In this document: one piece after another, positions 47,272 through 56,897 of the stretch
Layout: the number at the start of each line of letters is the position of its first letter
Position numbering within the stretch: the stretch's first letter is position 1
From: Terasakiella magnetica
GTDB lineage: Bacteria > Pseudomonadota > Alphaproteobacteria > Rhodospirillales > Magnetospirillaceae
Assembly: GCA_902729415.1 (NCBI GenBank)
Contig: CACVCF010000079.1
Coordinates: 23,226 to 87,225 of the forward strand
DNA length: 64,000 bases
Direction of reading: 5' to 3'
Notes under the pieces: generated by a model
Seen by the model: the letters and a program-made list of their open reading frames with translations, nothing else
What the model was told of the DNA's origin: nothing
The model's database searches: none
Made by a program: the position numbers and the translations under genes

Positions 47272-48012
47272 ATGGCACCCAAGAGCCGCAGTTCTCAGAC
47301 CCAAAATGCCAAGCCCCCCATCGTCAGGGTGCTGCCGCTGCTGATTTTCGTCGGCGTCCTGATGCTGTCGGTGCGGGTAACAGATATCTTCAAGGGCATC
47401 GTCGGACCGGGATCGCTGTCGGTGGCCGAGCTTCAGGCCCAGCAGCCGCCCAAGCCCGCGCCACCAACGCCCCCCGCCCAGGCTCAACCCGCCGCCGCCA
47501 AGGGTCCCGCCGCCGACGCCCCGGCCAGTGCGGCGCCGCCCGCTACCCCTGCCAACGCCCCGGCCAGCGACCCCAGTGCCGCCATGACCCAGACCGAGCT
47601 GGATGTGCTGCAAAAGCTGCAAGAACGCCGCGGCACCCTCGACGGGCGCGAACGCGATATCGAGCGCCGCGAGGCCCTGCTGAAAGCCGCCGAAGATCAG
47701 ATCGAGCGCAAGGTCGCCGAGATGAAGACCTTGCAGCACACCATCGAAGGATTGCTGCGGCAGTACAACGACCAGGAAGACAATAAAATGCGGTCGTTGG
47801 TTAAAATTTACGAGAACATGAAGCCCAAAGAGGCTGCAAAAATCTTCGAGCAGCTTGACATGAGCATTCTGCTTGAGGTTATGGAGCGCATGAAGGAACA
47901 ACGTGTAGCTCCGATCATGGCCGAAATGGACCCGTCCAAAGCCAAGGCCGTTACTGCCGAGTTGGCACAAAGACGTCAGATGCCCATGCCAAAAGCCGGT
48001 TCGGGCGGGTGA
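47272..48012 (+). CDS. MotE-like flagellar protein (MgtE-N fold)
   Basis: A 246-residue protein. A membrane helix (VLPLLIFVGVLMLSVRV) is followed by an Ala/Pro-rich linker (about 60-110), a charged coiled coil (RRGTLDGRERDIERREALLK) and a C-terminal MgtE-N-like segment (SLVKIYENMKPKEAAKIFEQL, then RVAPIMAEMDPSKAKAVTAEL). This is the MotE architecture; MotE of Sinorhizobium is a periplasmic chaperone for MotC. It is ten bases after the DUF6468 gene and precedes cheY. Confidence 0.85.
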   Translation: MAPKSRSSQTQNAKPPIVRVLPLLIFVGVLMLSVRVTDIFKGIVGPGSLSVAELQAQQPPKPAPPTPPAQAQPAAAKGPAADAPASAAPPATPANAPASDPSAAMTQTELDVLQKLQERRGTLDGRERDIERREALLKAAEDQIERKVAEMKTLQHTIEGLLRQYNDQEDNKMRSLVKIYENMKPKEAAKIFEQLDMSILLEVMERMKEQRVAPIMAEMDPSKAKAVTAELAQRRQMPMPKAGSGG

Positions 48013-48131
48013 TTATCGGTATTTGCATAAAAAATGACTTGCGCATATGTGGCCGCCTATCTTAACTAGGAAAACTCGTAGGTTACCGGTTTTTCGGTTT
48101 CTGGCGGCTAGTGTCTCGAAGGAGCGGATGG

Positions 48132-48518
48132 ATGGCTGTCGATAAAAATATGAACGTCCTCATCGTGGACGACTACAAGACGATGTTGCGTATCATCCGT
48201 AACCTGCTCAAGCAGCTCGGATTCAACAATGTCGACGAAGCCACCGACGGCGCCATGGCGTTGCAGATGCTTCGGGTGGGGAACTATGGCTTGGTCATCT
48301 CCGACTGGAACATGGAGCCCATGACCGGTCTTCAGTTGCTGCGCGAAGTCCGGGCCGACGCCAAGTTGAAGCCAGTTCCCTTCATCATGGTTACCGCCGA
48401 ATCCAAGTCGGAAAACGTCATTGCGGCCAAGGAAGCCGGCGTTTCCAACTACATCGTCAAGCCGTTCAATGCCGAAACGCTGAAGACCAAGATGACCAGC
48501 GTTCTGGGTGAATTCTAA
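48132..48518 (+). CDS. cheY: Chemotaxis response regulator CheY
   Basis: A 128-residue stand-alone receiver. The acid pair is Asp13-Asp14 (IVDDYKTM), the phospho-acceptor is Asp58 in VISDWNME, the switch Thr is in MVTAES, and the Lys is in YIVKPFN. The SDWNMEPMTG motif is diagnostic of CheY. It carries the signal from CheA to FliM. The ATG at 48132 has AAGGAG seven bases upstream. It is followed 22 bases later by cheZ. Confidence 0.95.
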   Translation: MAVDKNMNVLIVDDYKTMLRIIRNLLKQLGFNNVDEATDGAMALQMLRVGNYGLVISDWNMEPMTGLQLLREVRADAKLKPVPFIMVTAESKSENVIAAKEAGVSNYIVKPFNAETLKTKMTSVLGEF

Positions 48519-48540
48519 ACGGCTTTTGGGGGGATTTACC

Positions 48541-49182
48541 ATGACGGCGAAGGGCGTTGACCGCGACCTTGAGCTTCGCCTAGACGCCATTCGCCGTGAG
48601 CATGGCGACACCGTCCAAGTCGATAAAATCGGTGAGGTGGTGCGGGCTATGCTCGAAACCATGACTGGTGATATTAGCGCCGGGGATCTCCGCATCTATC
48701 GTGAGCTGGAATCCCTTGCGCAGTATATCCACGCCGCCAAGGAAGAAATCGCGGCGTTGCGCCCCGGCGAGATCAAGAATGAATTTATCGCCTCGGCGAC
48801 GGACGAGTTGGACGCCATTGTCGGCGCCACCGAGGCCGCCACTAATGAAATCATGGATGCGGCGGAAAGCCTGGGCAGCCTTACGCCCATGCTCGACCAG
48901 GAGGTCGCTAACCGCCTGGACGAAATCACCACCCGCATCTTTGAAGCCTGTACCTTCCAAGACATCACTGGCCAGCGCATTACCAAGGTGGTCAAGGCAT
49001 TGAAAGACATTGAAGACCGGGTGGAAAGCCTGGTCAAAATGTTCGGCGCCGAATTCGGAGATGACACCACCAAGGCGGGACCGAAGGAACTGACGGACCA
49101 GGACCTCCTCAATGGCCCACAGCTCCCCGGCAATGCGACCAATCAGGCCGATATCGACGCCCTATTCGCCAGCTTCGACTAA
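48541..49182 (+). CDS. cheZ: CheZ-type CheY-P phosphatase
   Basis: A 213-residue helical protein. The CheZ signature TFQDITGQRITKVV carries the catalytic Gln and Asp region, and the C-terminal ADIDALFASFD corresponds to the CheY-binding tail helix. It dephosphorylates CheY-P. CheZ-like proteins are uncommon among classical rhizobial systems but occur in Rhodospirillales. The start at 48541 is chosen because a G-rich ribosome site lies just upstream. It immediately follows cheY. Confidence 0.9.
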   Translation: MTAKGVDRDLELRLDAIRREHGDTVQVDKIGEVVRAMLETMTGDISAGDLRIYRELESLAQYIHAAKEEIAALRPGEIKNEFIASATDELDAIVGATEAATNEIMDAAESLGSLTPMLDQEVANRLDEITTRIFEACTFQDITGQRITKVVKALKDIEDRVESLVKMFGAEFGDDTTKAGPKELTDQDLLNGPQLPGNATNQADIDALFASFD

Positions 49183-49188
49183 ATCTCC

Positions 49189-52100
49189 ATGGAGGTCATG
49201 GACCAAGTGCGTGGCAGTCGGCAGCGTCGAGAGCCGGGGAAACTGCCCAAGCGGGGTCCAACCCAAGACCCTGCGGGTCCGGGACGTCTGACAGCGCGGC
49301 GCATCCTCTGCCTTCTCTGCCTTGTGTTCGCCCTTCTCGGCTCCATTACCACCGCTTTTGCCCAGAACACCCCGCGCGCCGCCAATCATGACGGCTTTGG
49401 CCGGATGGTGTTCGACTGGGATGGCCCGGTGAAATTCTCCGCCGAGCAGATCAATGGCCAATTGGTGGTGCGCTTTGACAAGCCCATCGCCGGTGACCCC
49501 AACACCGTTTTAAAGCCGCTGGCGCACTATCTCAAGGGCGTCACCCTCAGTCCCGACCGCAAGATGGCAACCTTCCCCCTGGCGGTGCCGGTACAGGTCA
49601 AATCCTTCATGACCGGGTCGTCGGTTGTGGTGGATCTGGTGGAAACCAAGGCCCCGGCAAGCTCGGGCGCCGCCCCGCCCGCCCCCGCCACCGTCACACC
49701 ATCCGAGCCCAAGGCCGACAAGACGGCAGCCCCCGCGCAGGTAACACCGCCCGCCGCTCCGGTGGGACCGCCCATTGACCTGATGGTCCGTGGCGGCGAA
49801 CACACCGGCTTTAACCGGCTGGTGTTCGACTGGCCCAAGCCGGTGGGCTATGCCGTCGATGAAGCGGGCGGCCAAGCCACCATCACCTTCGAGCGCCCGG
49901 CCAATGTCAATGTTACCTCGCTGAAGGCATCGCTGCCGCCGGATGTGGGGTATCTGGAATCCCGGCCCGCCGGTAAGGGCACAGCTGTGGTGCTATCTCT
50001 GCCGCCGGGCATGCGGGTCCGCCACTTTACCAGCGGCACCAAGGTGGCGGTCGATCTGGTCCGTCCCGCCGGGGCGGCACCGCCCGCCCGCGCCAACGGT
50101 GCCGCCCCGCCGCCTTTGGCCCCGGCCTTGGGATCGGAAGAACAGCCCGCGGGGCTCAAGCCCCTGACGGCAGCGCCGCCCCTACCCAACGGCAAGCCCG
50201 AGCCCACGCCACCTCCCGTCAATGGCAAGGCCGAGCCCGCGACGGACATCAAACCCGTGGCCGAAGGCAAATCCGTCAGCCTGGGCTTTCCCTTTGACAA
50301 GCCCACCGGCGCCGCCATTTTCCGGCGGGCCGGATGGCTGTGGGTGGTATTCGACCTCAAGGCCGAGATGGACACCAAGCTGTTGAAGCGCACCGGTGGC
50401 GACGTGGTGCTGCATGTGGAGCAGGTCCTGGGCCTGAAGGGCACCGCAATCCGCATGATCACCCGCCAGGGCTTCAACCCCTCGGTGCGCAAAGAGGGCC
50501 AGCTTTGGGTGCTCGACATCGCCGAGCAGCCCATGGCCCCCAAGATCGCCATCGACGTCAAGACCCAGATGGATTTCCAAGATCGTGGCCGGGTGGTGTT
50601 CTCGGTGGCCGACGGTTCGCCGCCGGTGATGCTGCGCGACCCGGAGGTCGGCGACATCATGCAGGTGGTGACGGTCCCCGCCATCGGCGTCGGCGTCCGC
50701 GGCGACCGAGAATATCCGGGCGCCGAAGTCCTGGCCACCGCCCAGGGTGTCGTCGCCATCCCCCGCAGCGACATCGCCCGCCTGGAGGTCTCCAAGCCCA
50801 CGGTCGAACTGACCATGCCAGGCGGCCTCTATCTGTCGCGCACCGACGCCGGGGCCGCCGAACCCGGTGCGGCGGGAGTGCCTGATCCGCAATTGGGCGC
50901 CGACACCATGGCGACCGGACCGCTGGAAATTTCCAAATGGCTGCGCGGCGGCAATGATAAATTCGTCGATGATCACCGCAAATTGCAAAGCCGCCTGATC
51001 TATGTCCGCCCCGACGACAAGAATGCCCAGCGCCTGGAAATCGCACGGCACTATCTGGCCAATGGCTTTGCCGCCGAGGCTTTGGGCGTGCTGCGGGTGA
51101 TGGCCACCGTCGATCCCCAGGTGGTCGATACCCCCGCCTTCCGGGCAGTCCGTGGCGCCGCCAGCTTCTTGATGAATCACGATGAAGACGCCATCACCGA
51201 CCTTTCGATCCCGGCGCTGAAGCCGGACCAGCGCGCCCAATTGTTCCTGGCCGCCGCCATGGCCCGCTCGCGCCCAGATCCCAACCGCCAGGCCCTGGTA
51301 CTGCGTCTGGCACCCGAGGATATCAAGGGCTGGCCCCGGACATTGCGTATGACCGTCGGTGAAGTGGCGGCAAAGACCGTCGCCAAGGCAGGCGACGGCA
51401 AGGGAGCCGCCAAGATCGTCGATGCCATGATGGGGCCGGGCCTGTCGCGGCGCGACGTCGGCAAACTGGCCTATCTTTCCGGTCTGGCGGCGCAAGCGGC
51501 CAAGCAATACGAACAGGCCATCACCCGGTTCCGCGATGCCGAGGCCAGCGAAAGCCGTCCCGACCGTGCCTATGCCGCCCGCGACCGCGTCGAGCTGATG
51601 CTGCGCCTGGGTAAGATGACACCGTCCGAGGCCATCTCCGATCTGGAAAAGCTGCGCTTCGCCTGGCGCGGCGAGGACTTTGAATATCAGCTGATGAAGC
51701 GCCTCGGCCAGTTGCTGATCGCGGCCGGCCGCTATGGCGAAGGTCTGCGCGCCATGCACGCGCTGCAAACCAACTTCGCCGACAACCCCGATATCGGCAA
51801 GGTCAACGAGGAGATGAGCGAGGCCTTCAACCGCCTGTTCCTCACCGGTGACGCCGACAAGATGCCCGCCGTCAACGCCATCGGCCTTTATGACGAATTC
51901 CAGGAGTTAACGCCCTCGGGCACCAAGGGCGACGAGATGATCCGCCGTCTGGCCGACCGGCTGGCCTCGGTGGATCTGCTGGACCGCGCCTCGGACCTGC
52001 TGCGCCATCAGGTCGAGTTCCGCCTGTCCGGCCTGGAAAAGGCCCGCGTCGGCACCCGCCTGGCCTTCCTAAACCTGTCCGACCGCAAGCCCGGATTGGC

Positions 52101-52626
52101 GCTCGACGCCCTCGATGCCAGCGAGACCCCCGATATTCCCACCGATCTGGCAGCGCAACGGCGCTATATGCGGGTACAGGCGCTGGACGATCTCGGCCGC
52201 AACGCCGAGGCGCTGGCACTGATCATCAACGACCAGAGCGACGAGGCCCGGCGCCTGCGCGGTGAGATCAATTGGCGGCTGAAGCGCTGGGGTGAAGCGG
52301 CGGCGGCCCTGGAGACCACCATTGAAAAGCCCATCGGCAACCGCCCCCTTGATGCGGTGATGGCGCGGCGGCTGTTGGACACTGCCACCGCCATGACCCT
52401 GGGCAAGGACGAGCGCGGCCTCGCCCGCTTGCGTCGCGCCTGGGCGCCGCTGATGGCCAAAAGCGAATTCAAGGAAGCCTTCGAACTGCTGACCAGCGAA
52501 CCCGAACGGGGCATCATCGATTACCGTCGGGTCAATGAGAAGATCAAGCAGGTGCAGGACTTCCAGACCTTCATGGGTGACTGGCGCAAGCGGGTCAAGG
52601 ACCAGGGTCTGTCATCCATCAAATGA
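49189..52626 (+). CDS. Large exported AMIN-like/TPR-like protein
   Basis: A 1145-residue protein. A basic N-terminus and hydrophobic helix (about 38-58, ending TTAFAQ) give an export signal or anchor. Two tandem beta-rich repeats follow, near 64-155 and 203-300, each with the pattern GFxRxVFDWxxPV and ending SSVVVDLV or TKVAVDLV; they resemble AMIN domains. A third, looser copy (WLWVVFDLKAEMD) lies near 380. Pro/Ala-rich linkers separate them. From about 590 onward the protein is helical with TPR-like spacing. I do not know its function. It follows cheZ by seven bases and precedes a lipoprotein, suggesting an envelope complex linked to motility. A second ATG is at 49198. Confidence 0.85.
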   Translation: MEVMDQVRGSRQRREPGKLPKRGPTQDPAGPGRLTARRILCLLCLVFALLGSITTAFAQNTPRAANHDGFGRMVFDWDGPVKFSAEQINGQLVVRFDKPIAGDPNTVLKPLAHYLKGVTLSPDRKMATFPLAVPVQVKSFMTGSSVVVDLVETKAPASSGAAPPAPATVTPSEPKADKTAAPAQVTPPAAPVGPPIDLMVRGGEHTGFNRLVFDWPKPVGYAVDEAGGQATITFERPANVNVTSLKASLPPDVGYLESRPAGKGTAVVLSLPPGMRVRHFTSGTKVAVDLVRPAGAAPPARANGAAPPPLAPALGSEEQPAGLKPLTAAPPLPNGKPEPTPPPVNGKAEPATDIKPVAEGKSVSLGFPFDKPTGAAIFRRAGWLWVVFDLKAEMDTKLLKRTGGDVVLHVEQVLGLKGTAIRMITRQGFNPSVRKEGQLWVLDIAEQPMAPKIAIDVKTQMDFQDRGRVVFSVADGSPPVMLRDPEVGDIMQVVTVPAIGVGVRGDREYPGAEVLATAQGVVAIPRSDIARLEVSKPTVELTMPGGLYLSRTDAGAAEPGAAGVPDPQLGADTMATGPLEISKWLRGGNDKFVDDHRKLQSRLIYVRPDDKNAQRLEIARHYLANGFAAEALGVLRVMATVDPQVVDTPAFRAVRGAASFLMNHDEDAITDLSIPALKPDQRAQLFLAAAMARSRPDPNRQALVLRLAPEDIKGWPRTLRMTVGEVAAKTVAKAGDGKGAAKIVDAMMGPGLSRRDVGKLAYLSGLAAQAAKQYEQAITRFRDAEASESRPDRAYAARDRVELMLRLGKMTPSEAISDLEKLRFAWRGEDFEYQLMKRLGQLLIAAGRYGEGLRAMHALQTNFADNPDIGKVNEEMSEAFNRLFLTGDADKMPAVNAIGLYDEFQELTPSGTKGDEMIRRLADRLASVDLLDRASDLLRHQVEFRLSGLEKARVGTRLAFLNLSDRKPGLALDALDASETPDIPTDLAAQRRYMRVQALDDLGRNAEALALIINDQSDEARRLRGEINWRLKRWGEAAAALETTIEKPIGNRPLDAVMARRLLDTATAMTLGKDERGLARLRRAWAPLMAKSEFKEAFELLTSEPERGIIDYRRVNEKIKQVQDFQTFMGDWRKRVKDQGLSSIK

Positions 52627-52633
52627 GGAGAGC

Positions 52634-53263
52634 ATGATGGCATCCGCGAGCAAGGCCGCCCTGGTGCTGGCCGCAACCGCATTCCTCGCCGCTTGCGGCG
52701 CCAGCCTGCCCGCACCCGACAGCATCGAGCTGACTCCGGTTCCGGGCGTCGCCCTCCCCTACAAGGCGCGGGTGATGATCTATATGAGCGAAAGCGACCA
52801 GACCCGGAAGATGTCGATCCAAAGCTCGCGCTACCGCTCGACCGAGACCAACATCAAAGAAGGTCAGTTGCTGATCAACGCGACCCGGACCCTCCTCGGC
52901 AAAGGCTTCCAGCAAGTGGAAGTCAACGCACCGTCCATCCGCCCCCAGATCGTGGTCAAGCCCGGCGGTAAGGCCAGTTGGAGCGTGCTCGACACCAAGG
53001 CCAAGGTCGGCTGCTCGCTCGACGCCTACACCGCCGACGGCATTCCCATCGGCAACTTCGTCAACCGCTATACCATGCCGGGCGAGACCGATTACCGCGA
53101 CAGCCTCGAAGCCGCCTATGGCCAATGCCTGATCAAGCCCATGGAGGATTTGCTGACGTCTCCCGCCCTGGCCCGTCTGGCCGGAGCCGGGTTCCGCGAC
53201 CCTCCCCCCGTGGCGGTGGAGGCTTGGCTGCGCAGTCTCGGCCCCATGCCCGAACGGCGGTAG
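52634..53263 (+). CDS. Putative lipoprotein downstream of the large exported protein
   Basis: A 209-residue protein with a lipoprotein signal: ALVLAATAFLAACG, with the acylated Cys near residue 21. The mature part shows no recognised domain; it has a strand-rich first half (YKARVMIYMSESDQT) and two later cysteines (VGCSLDAY and YGQCLIKP). Two starts are adjacent (52634 and 52637), behind AGGAG. It begins eight bases after the large exported protein and is surely co-transcribed, so the two may act together at the envelope. Confidence 0.82.
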   Translation: MMASASKAALVLAATAFLAACGASLPAPDSIELTPVPGVALPYKARVMIYMSESDQTRKMSIQSSRYRSTETNIKEGQLLINATRTLLGKGFQQVEVNAPSIRPQIVVKPGGKASWSVLDTKAKVGCSLDAYTADGIPIGNFVNRYTMPGETDYRDSLEAAYGQCLIKPMEDLLTSPALARLAGAGFRDPPPVAVEAWLRSLGPMPERR

Positions 53264-53407
53264 AAGCCGAACGGAAAAGGATGGATTTCGCCGAATTGTG
53301 GGGTAACGGACAATAGTCTTCCCCCGCAAGCGGGCGAGGGAAGCAGCCCCCAGAATTCGGCAATGATTCAAAAGAAAGACGCCCGATTTGGACGCCTTTC
53401 TCGCTTT

Positions 53408-53905
53408 TTACTGGATCTGAAGGTAACTGGGTGCGGGCTTAGGTGATCCCGGCTCCCCCAGCCCGTGCAGAAGCCAATAGCCCGAGGCATAGGTGATGCG
53501 CTTGGACAGCCGTGACAGGGCGGTCTTGACCAGCACCGTCAGGGTTTGGTTGTCGCCGATGGAGAACTTGCCCATCACCCCCAACCCGTAATGGACGCCA
53601 CCGAAGGAATTGAGGGTCAGGCCATCAACTGTGGCGGCCATGTCTCCGGCAGCACCGGCCAGGGTGGTCAGATCGCTCAGGCTTTCCTGGGTGACACCGC
53701 AGCCCTTCTCCGGGATATAAGCATAATTGGCCATATCAACATCATAGGCGGTAGGGCGGTTTTCGGGCTTGCCGCCGGGAAAGAAGCTGGTCTTGTCGAG
53801 AGCGTCTGCCGTCGGTTTGTCCTTACCGCCAGCATCGCCCCGGTGGCCAGACAAATGTTTCGTACCGTATGAAGCATGGCTCCCTCCCGTTGGCAGGCAA
53901 GGCAC
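53408..53905 (-). CDS. Hypothetical protein, start or frame uncertain
   Basis: This open frame encodes up to 165 residues. The credible part begins around DAGGKDKPTADALDKTSFF and ends PSYLQIQ; it is not a family I recognise. The listed start is a GTG without a ribosome site. In the next frame, an ATG at 53877 follows a perfect GGGAGGG site and begins MLHTVRNICLATGAMLA, which looks like a signal peptide, but that frame turns non-coding within about 20 codons. A -1 shift there would join the two. The gene is therefore either frameshifted, recoded or starts at an internal codon such as TTG. Confidence 0.5.
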   Translation of the reverse strand: MPCLPTGGSHASYGTKHLSGHRGDAGGKDKPTADALDKTSFFPGGKPENRPTAYDVDMANYAYIPEKGCGVTQESLSDLTTLAGAAGDMAATVDGLTLNSFGGVHYGLGVMGKFSIGDNQTLTVLVKTALSRLSKRITYASGYWLLHGLGEPGSPKPAPSYLQIQ

Positions 53906-53922
53906 GACTAACGTGCGTTTAT

Positions 53923-53947
53923 TATCGTTGATGCGATCTCAACGATA
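53923..53947. promoter_or_regulatory. Operator-like inverted repeat
   Basis: TATCGTTGA at 53923-53931 and TCAACGATA at 53939-53947 form a perfect 9-bp inverted repeat around seven bases. It lies some 20-45 bases upstream of the gene at 53408-53905, in AT-rich DNA suited to a promoter. Which regulator binds is unknown. Confidence 0.4.
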
Positions 53948-54065
53948 GAGACTACACCAGACGCCACATAATTAACAATCAATGGGAGCTTTATTGAGCT
54001 TATAAATTTCTTATAAGAGAGCAACACATCGCTACTATCGTTATCGCAGCAATGGATCCTAAAGC

Positions 54066-54099
54066 AAAATCGCGGAAAGGCTGCCCTTTCCGCGATTTT
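54066..54099 (-). terminator. Rho-independent terminator of alaS
   Basis: A perfect 15-bp stem, AAAATCGCGGAAAGG at 54066-54080 and CCTTTCCGCGATTTT at 54085-54099, with a four-base loop. It stands 30 bases after the alaS stop. A and T runs at both ends allow bidirectional use. Confidence 0.9.
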
Positions 54100-54128
54100 T
54101 CATAACACTGCAAAAGTGTAAGAGACGC

Positions 54129-56771
54129 TTACCCCGCCAGGGCGGCCTCGATCTTTTCGATGGCAGCGGGTGCGGCGGAGGCGTCGGGACCACCGGCCTG
54201 GGCCATGTCGGCGCGGCCGCCGCCGCCCTTGCCACCCAAGGCTTCGGAGCCGACCCGCACCAGATCGACGGCGCTGAACCGCCCGGTCAGATCGTCGGTC
54301 ACCGCCACCACCAGCGATGCCTTGCCGTCGGCGGTGGCGGCAAGCGCGATGACGCCCGACCCGATCTGCTTCTTGATCTCGTCGGCCATGCCCTTCAGAT
54401 CCTTGGCGGGCACGTTGTCCAGCACCCGTCCGGCGAAGGTGATCCCGGCAATGGTCTTGGTGGTGGCGCCCTGACCGCCGCCGGTGGCCAGTTGCTTCCT
54501 GGTCTCAGCCAGTTCGCGTTCGAGCTTGCGGCGGTCGTCGAGCAACCCGGCGATGCGGGCGGGCAGATCGGCGGGTGCCGCCTTCAGCACCTCGGCGGCG
54601 CGGGCCAGCAGGTCTTCTTGTCCCTGCGCCCAGGTAAGGAAGGCCGGGCCGGTCACCGCCTCGACGCGCCGCACCCCTGCGGCAACGGCACTTTCGCCCA
54701 CGATCTTGAAGCCGCCGATATCGCCGGTGCGCCGGGCATGGGTGCCGCCGCACAGCTCGACCGAGAAGTGAACACCCTTGTCCTCGCCGCCCATGGAGAC
54801 GACGCGGACCTCGTCACCGTACTTCTCACCGAACAGGGCCATAGCCCCGGCCTCGATGGCTTCGTCGGGAGTCATGATCTTGGTGGCGATCTCGGCATTG
54901 ACGCGGATCTGGGTATTAACCTCGGACTCGATCCGGCGCGCTTCGTCGGCAGACAGCGCCTTGTTGTGGGCAAAGTCGAAGCGCAGCCGATCTGGACCGA
55001 CCTGGCTGCCCTTCTGGGTGACATGATCGCCCAAGGCCCGGCGCAGCGCCGCATGCAGCAGATGGGTGGCCGAGTGATGGCCGCGGGTGGCGTCACGCCG
55101 CGCCACGTCGATGGCGAAATGGGCATCCTCGCCCACCGCCACCGGCCCGCCTTCGACGGTTCCGGTATGGATGATGAGATCGCCCAGCTTCTTCTGGGTA
55201 TCGGTGACGGCAATGCGGACCTTGCCGCCACCCAGGGTGATGGTGCCGCAATCGCCCATCTGGCCACCGGATTCACCATAGAACGGCGTCTGGTTGGCGA
55301 TCACGGTCACCTGATGGCCGGGGTGGGCGGCTTCCACCGCCTTGCCGTTCTCCACCAGGGCCAGAATCTTGCCCTCGGCCTGCTCGGCGTCATACCCGAG
55401 GAATTCCGAAGCCCCCACCTTCTCGCGCAGTTCGAACCACAGGGATTCGGTGGCGGCCTCGCCCGAGCCCGACCACGCCTTGCGGGCCTCGGCGCGCTGG
55501 CGCTCCATGGCGGTGGCAAAGCCGTCGGTATCGACGCCAATACCCTTGGCCTTGAGGGCGTCCTGGGTCAGATCCAGCGGGAAGCCATAGGTATCGTAGA
55601 GCTTGAACGCCACTTCACCCGCCAAGGGCTGGCCGGTGCCGAGACGTCCGGTTTCCTCCTCCAGCAGCTTCAAGCCCTTGTCCAACGTGGTCTTGAAGCG
55701 GCTTTCCTCCAGGCGCAGGGTCTCGGTGATCAGGGCATTGGCGCGCACCAGTTCGGGGTAGGCCTCTCCCATCTGACGCACCAAGGCGGGAACCAGCTTC
55801 CACAGCAACGGCTCGGTGCAGCCCATCAGGTGGGCGTGGCGCATGGCGCGACGCATGATGCGGCGCAGCACATAGCCCCGGCCCTCATTGGACGGCAGCA
55901 CCCCGTCGGCGATCAGGAAGGCGGTGGAGCGCAGATGGTCGGCCACCACGCGGTGGGAAATACGATGGGGACCGTCGGCATCAGCACCCGAAGCCTCGGC
56001 CGAAGCCATGATCAGCGAGCGCAGCAGATCGACGTCGTAATTATCGTGCTTGCCCTGAAGCAGAGCGGCCAGGCGCTCCAGCCCCATGCCGGTGTCGATG
56101 CTGGGCTTGGGCAGGGCGATGCGGGTGGTCTTGTCCACCTGCTCGAACTGCATGAACACCAGATTCCAGATCTCGATAAAGCGGTCGCCATCCTGATCGG
56201 GGCTGCCGGGCGGGCCTCCGGGGATCTTGTCGCCGTGGTCGTAGAAGATTTCCGAACACGGACCGCAGGGGCCCGTATCGCCCATGGCCCAGAAATTGTC
56301 GGCGGTGGGAATGCGGATGATGCGGGAGTCGGGCAGACCGGCGATCTTCTTCCAGGCGTCGGCGGCCTGATCATCGTCGTGATAGACGGTGACCAGCAGC
56401 CGGTCCTTGGCAATGCCGAATTCCTTGGTGATCAGGGTCCAGGCCAGTTCGATGGCCAGATCCTTGAAGTAATCGCCGAACGAGAAATTGCCCAGCATCT
56501 CGAAGAAGGTGTGGTGGCGGGCGGTGTAACCCACATTGTCGAGATCGTTGTGTTTGCCCCCGGCACGGACGCATTTCTGCGAGGTGGTGGCACGGACGTA
56601 ATCGCGCTTCTCGATACCGGTGAAGACGTTCTTGAACTGCACCATGCCGGCATTGGTGAACATCAACGTCGGATCGTTGCGCGGCACCAGCGGGCTCGAC
56701 GCCACCGTGGTGTGGCCATTCTTCGCAAAGAAGTCGAGGAACGTGCGGCGGATGTCGTTGGCTGTCTGCAT
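54129..56771 (-). CDS. alaS: Alanyl-tRNA synthetase
   Basis: An 880-residue enzyme of normal length. The N-terminal class II core ([40 protein letters not shown] in part, [15 protein letters not shown]) is followed by the editing domain with zinc-type motif HHSATHLLH and [13 protein letters not shown], and a C-terminal oligomerisation and tRNA-binding domain. It charges tRNA-Ala and clears mischarged serine and glycine. The ATG at 56771 is preferred to a GTG four codons upstream. A strong terminator follows. Confidence 0.97.
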   Translation of the reverse strand: MQTANDIRRTFLDFFAKNGHTTVASSPLVPRNDPTLMFTNAGMVQFKNVFTGIEKRDYVRATTSQKCVRAGGKHNDLDNVGYTARHHTFFEMLGNFSFGDYFKDLAIELAWTLITKEFGIAKDRLLVTVYHDDDQAADAWKKIAGLPDSRIIRIPTADNFWAMGDTGPCGPCSEIFYDHGDKIPGGPPGSPDQDGDRFIEIWNLVFMQFEQVDKTTRIALPKPSIDTGMGLERLAALLQGKHDNYDVDLLRSLIMASAEASGADADGPHRISHRVVADHLRSTAFLIADGVLPSNEGRGYVLRRIMRRAMRHAHLMGCTEPLLWKLVPALVRQMGEAYPELVRANALITETLRLEESRFKTTLDKGLKLLEEETGRLGTGQPLAGEVAFKLYDTYGFPLDLTQDALKAKGIGVDTDGFATAMERQRAEARKAWSGSGEAATESLWFELREKVGASEFLGYDAEQAEGKILALVENGKAVEAAHPGHQVTVIANQTPFYGESGGQMGDCGTITLGGGKVRIAVTDTQKKLGDLIIHTGTVEGGPVAVGEDAHFAIDVARRDATRGHHSATHLLHAALRRALGDHVTQKGSQVGPDRLRFDFAHNKALSADEARRIESEVNTQIRVNAEIATKIMTPDEAIEAGAMALFGEKYGDEVRVVSMGGEDKGVHFSVELCGGTHARRTGDIGGFKIVGESAVAAGVRRVEAVTGPAFLTWAQGQEDLLARAAEVLKAAPADLPARIAGLLDDRRKLERELAETRKQLATGGGQGATTKTIAGITFAGRVLDNVPAKDLKGMADEIKKQIGSGVIALAATADGKASLVVAVTDDLTGRFSAVDLVRVGSEALGGKGGGGRADMAQAGGPDASAAPAAIEKIEAALAG

Positions 56772-56897
56772 GGTCTTTATCACTTTCTGGGGAGCTGGCG
56801 CCCGGACGAAGCGGCATTTTTACCCCGTGCGGACGCGGTGTGTCCAGTTGTGGAGAAGGGGGTGGTGAGAGACAAAGATCATGCTATCTTTAGGCGC

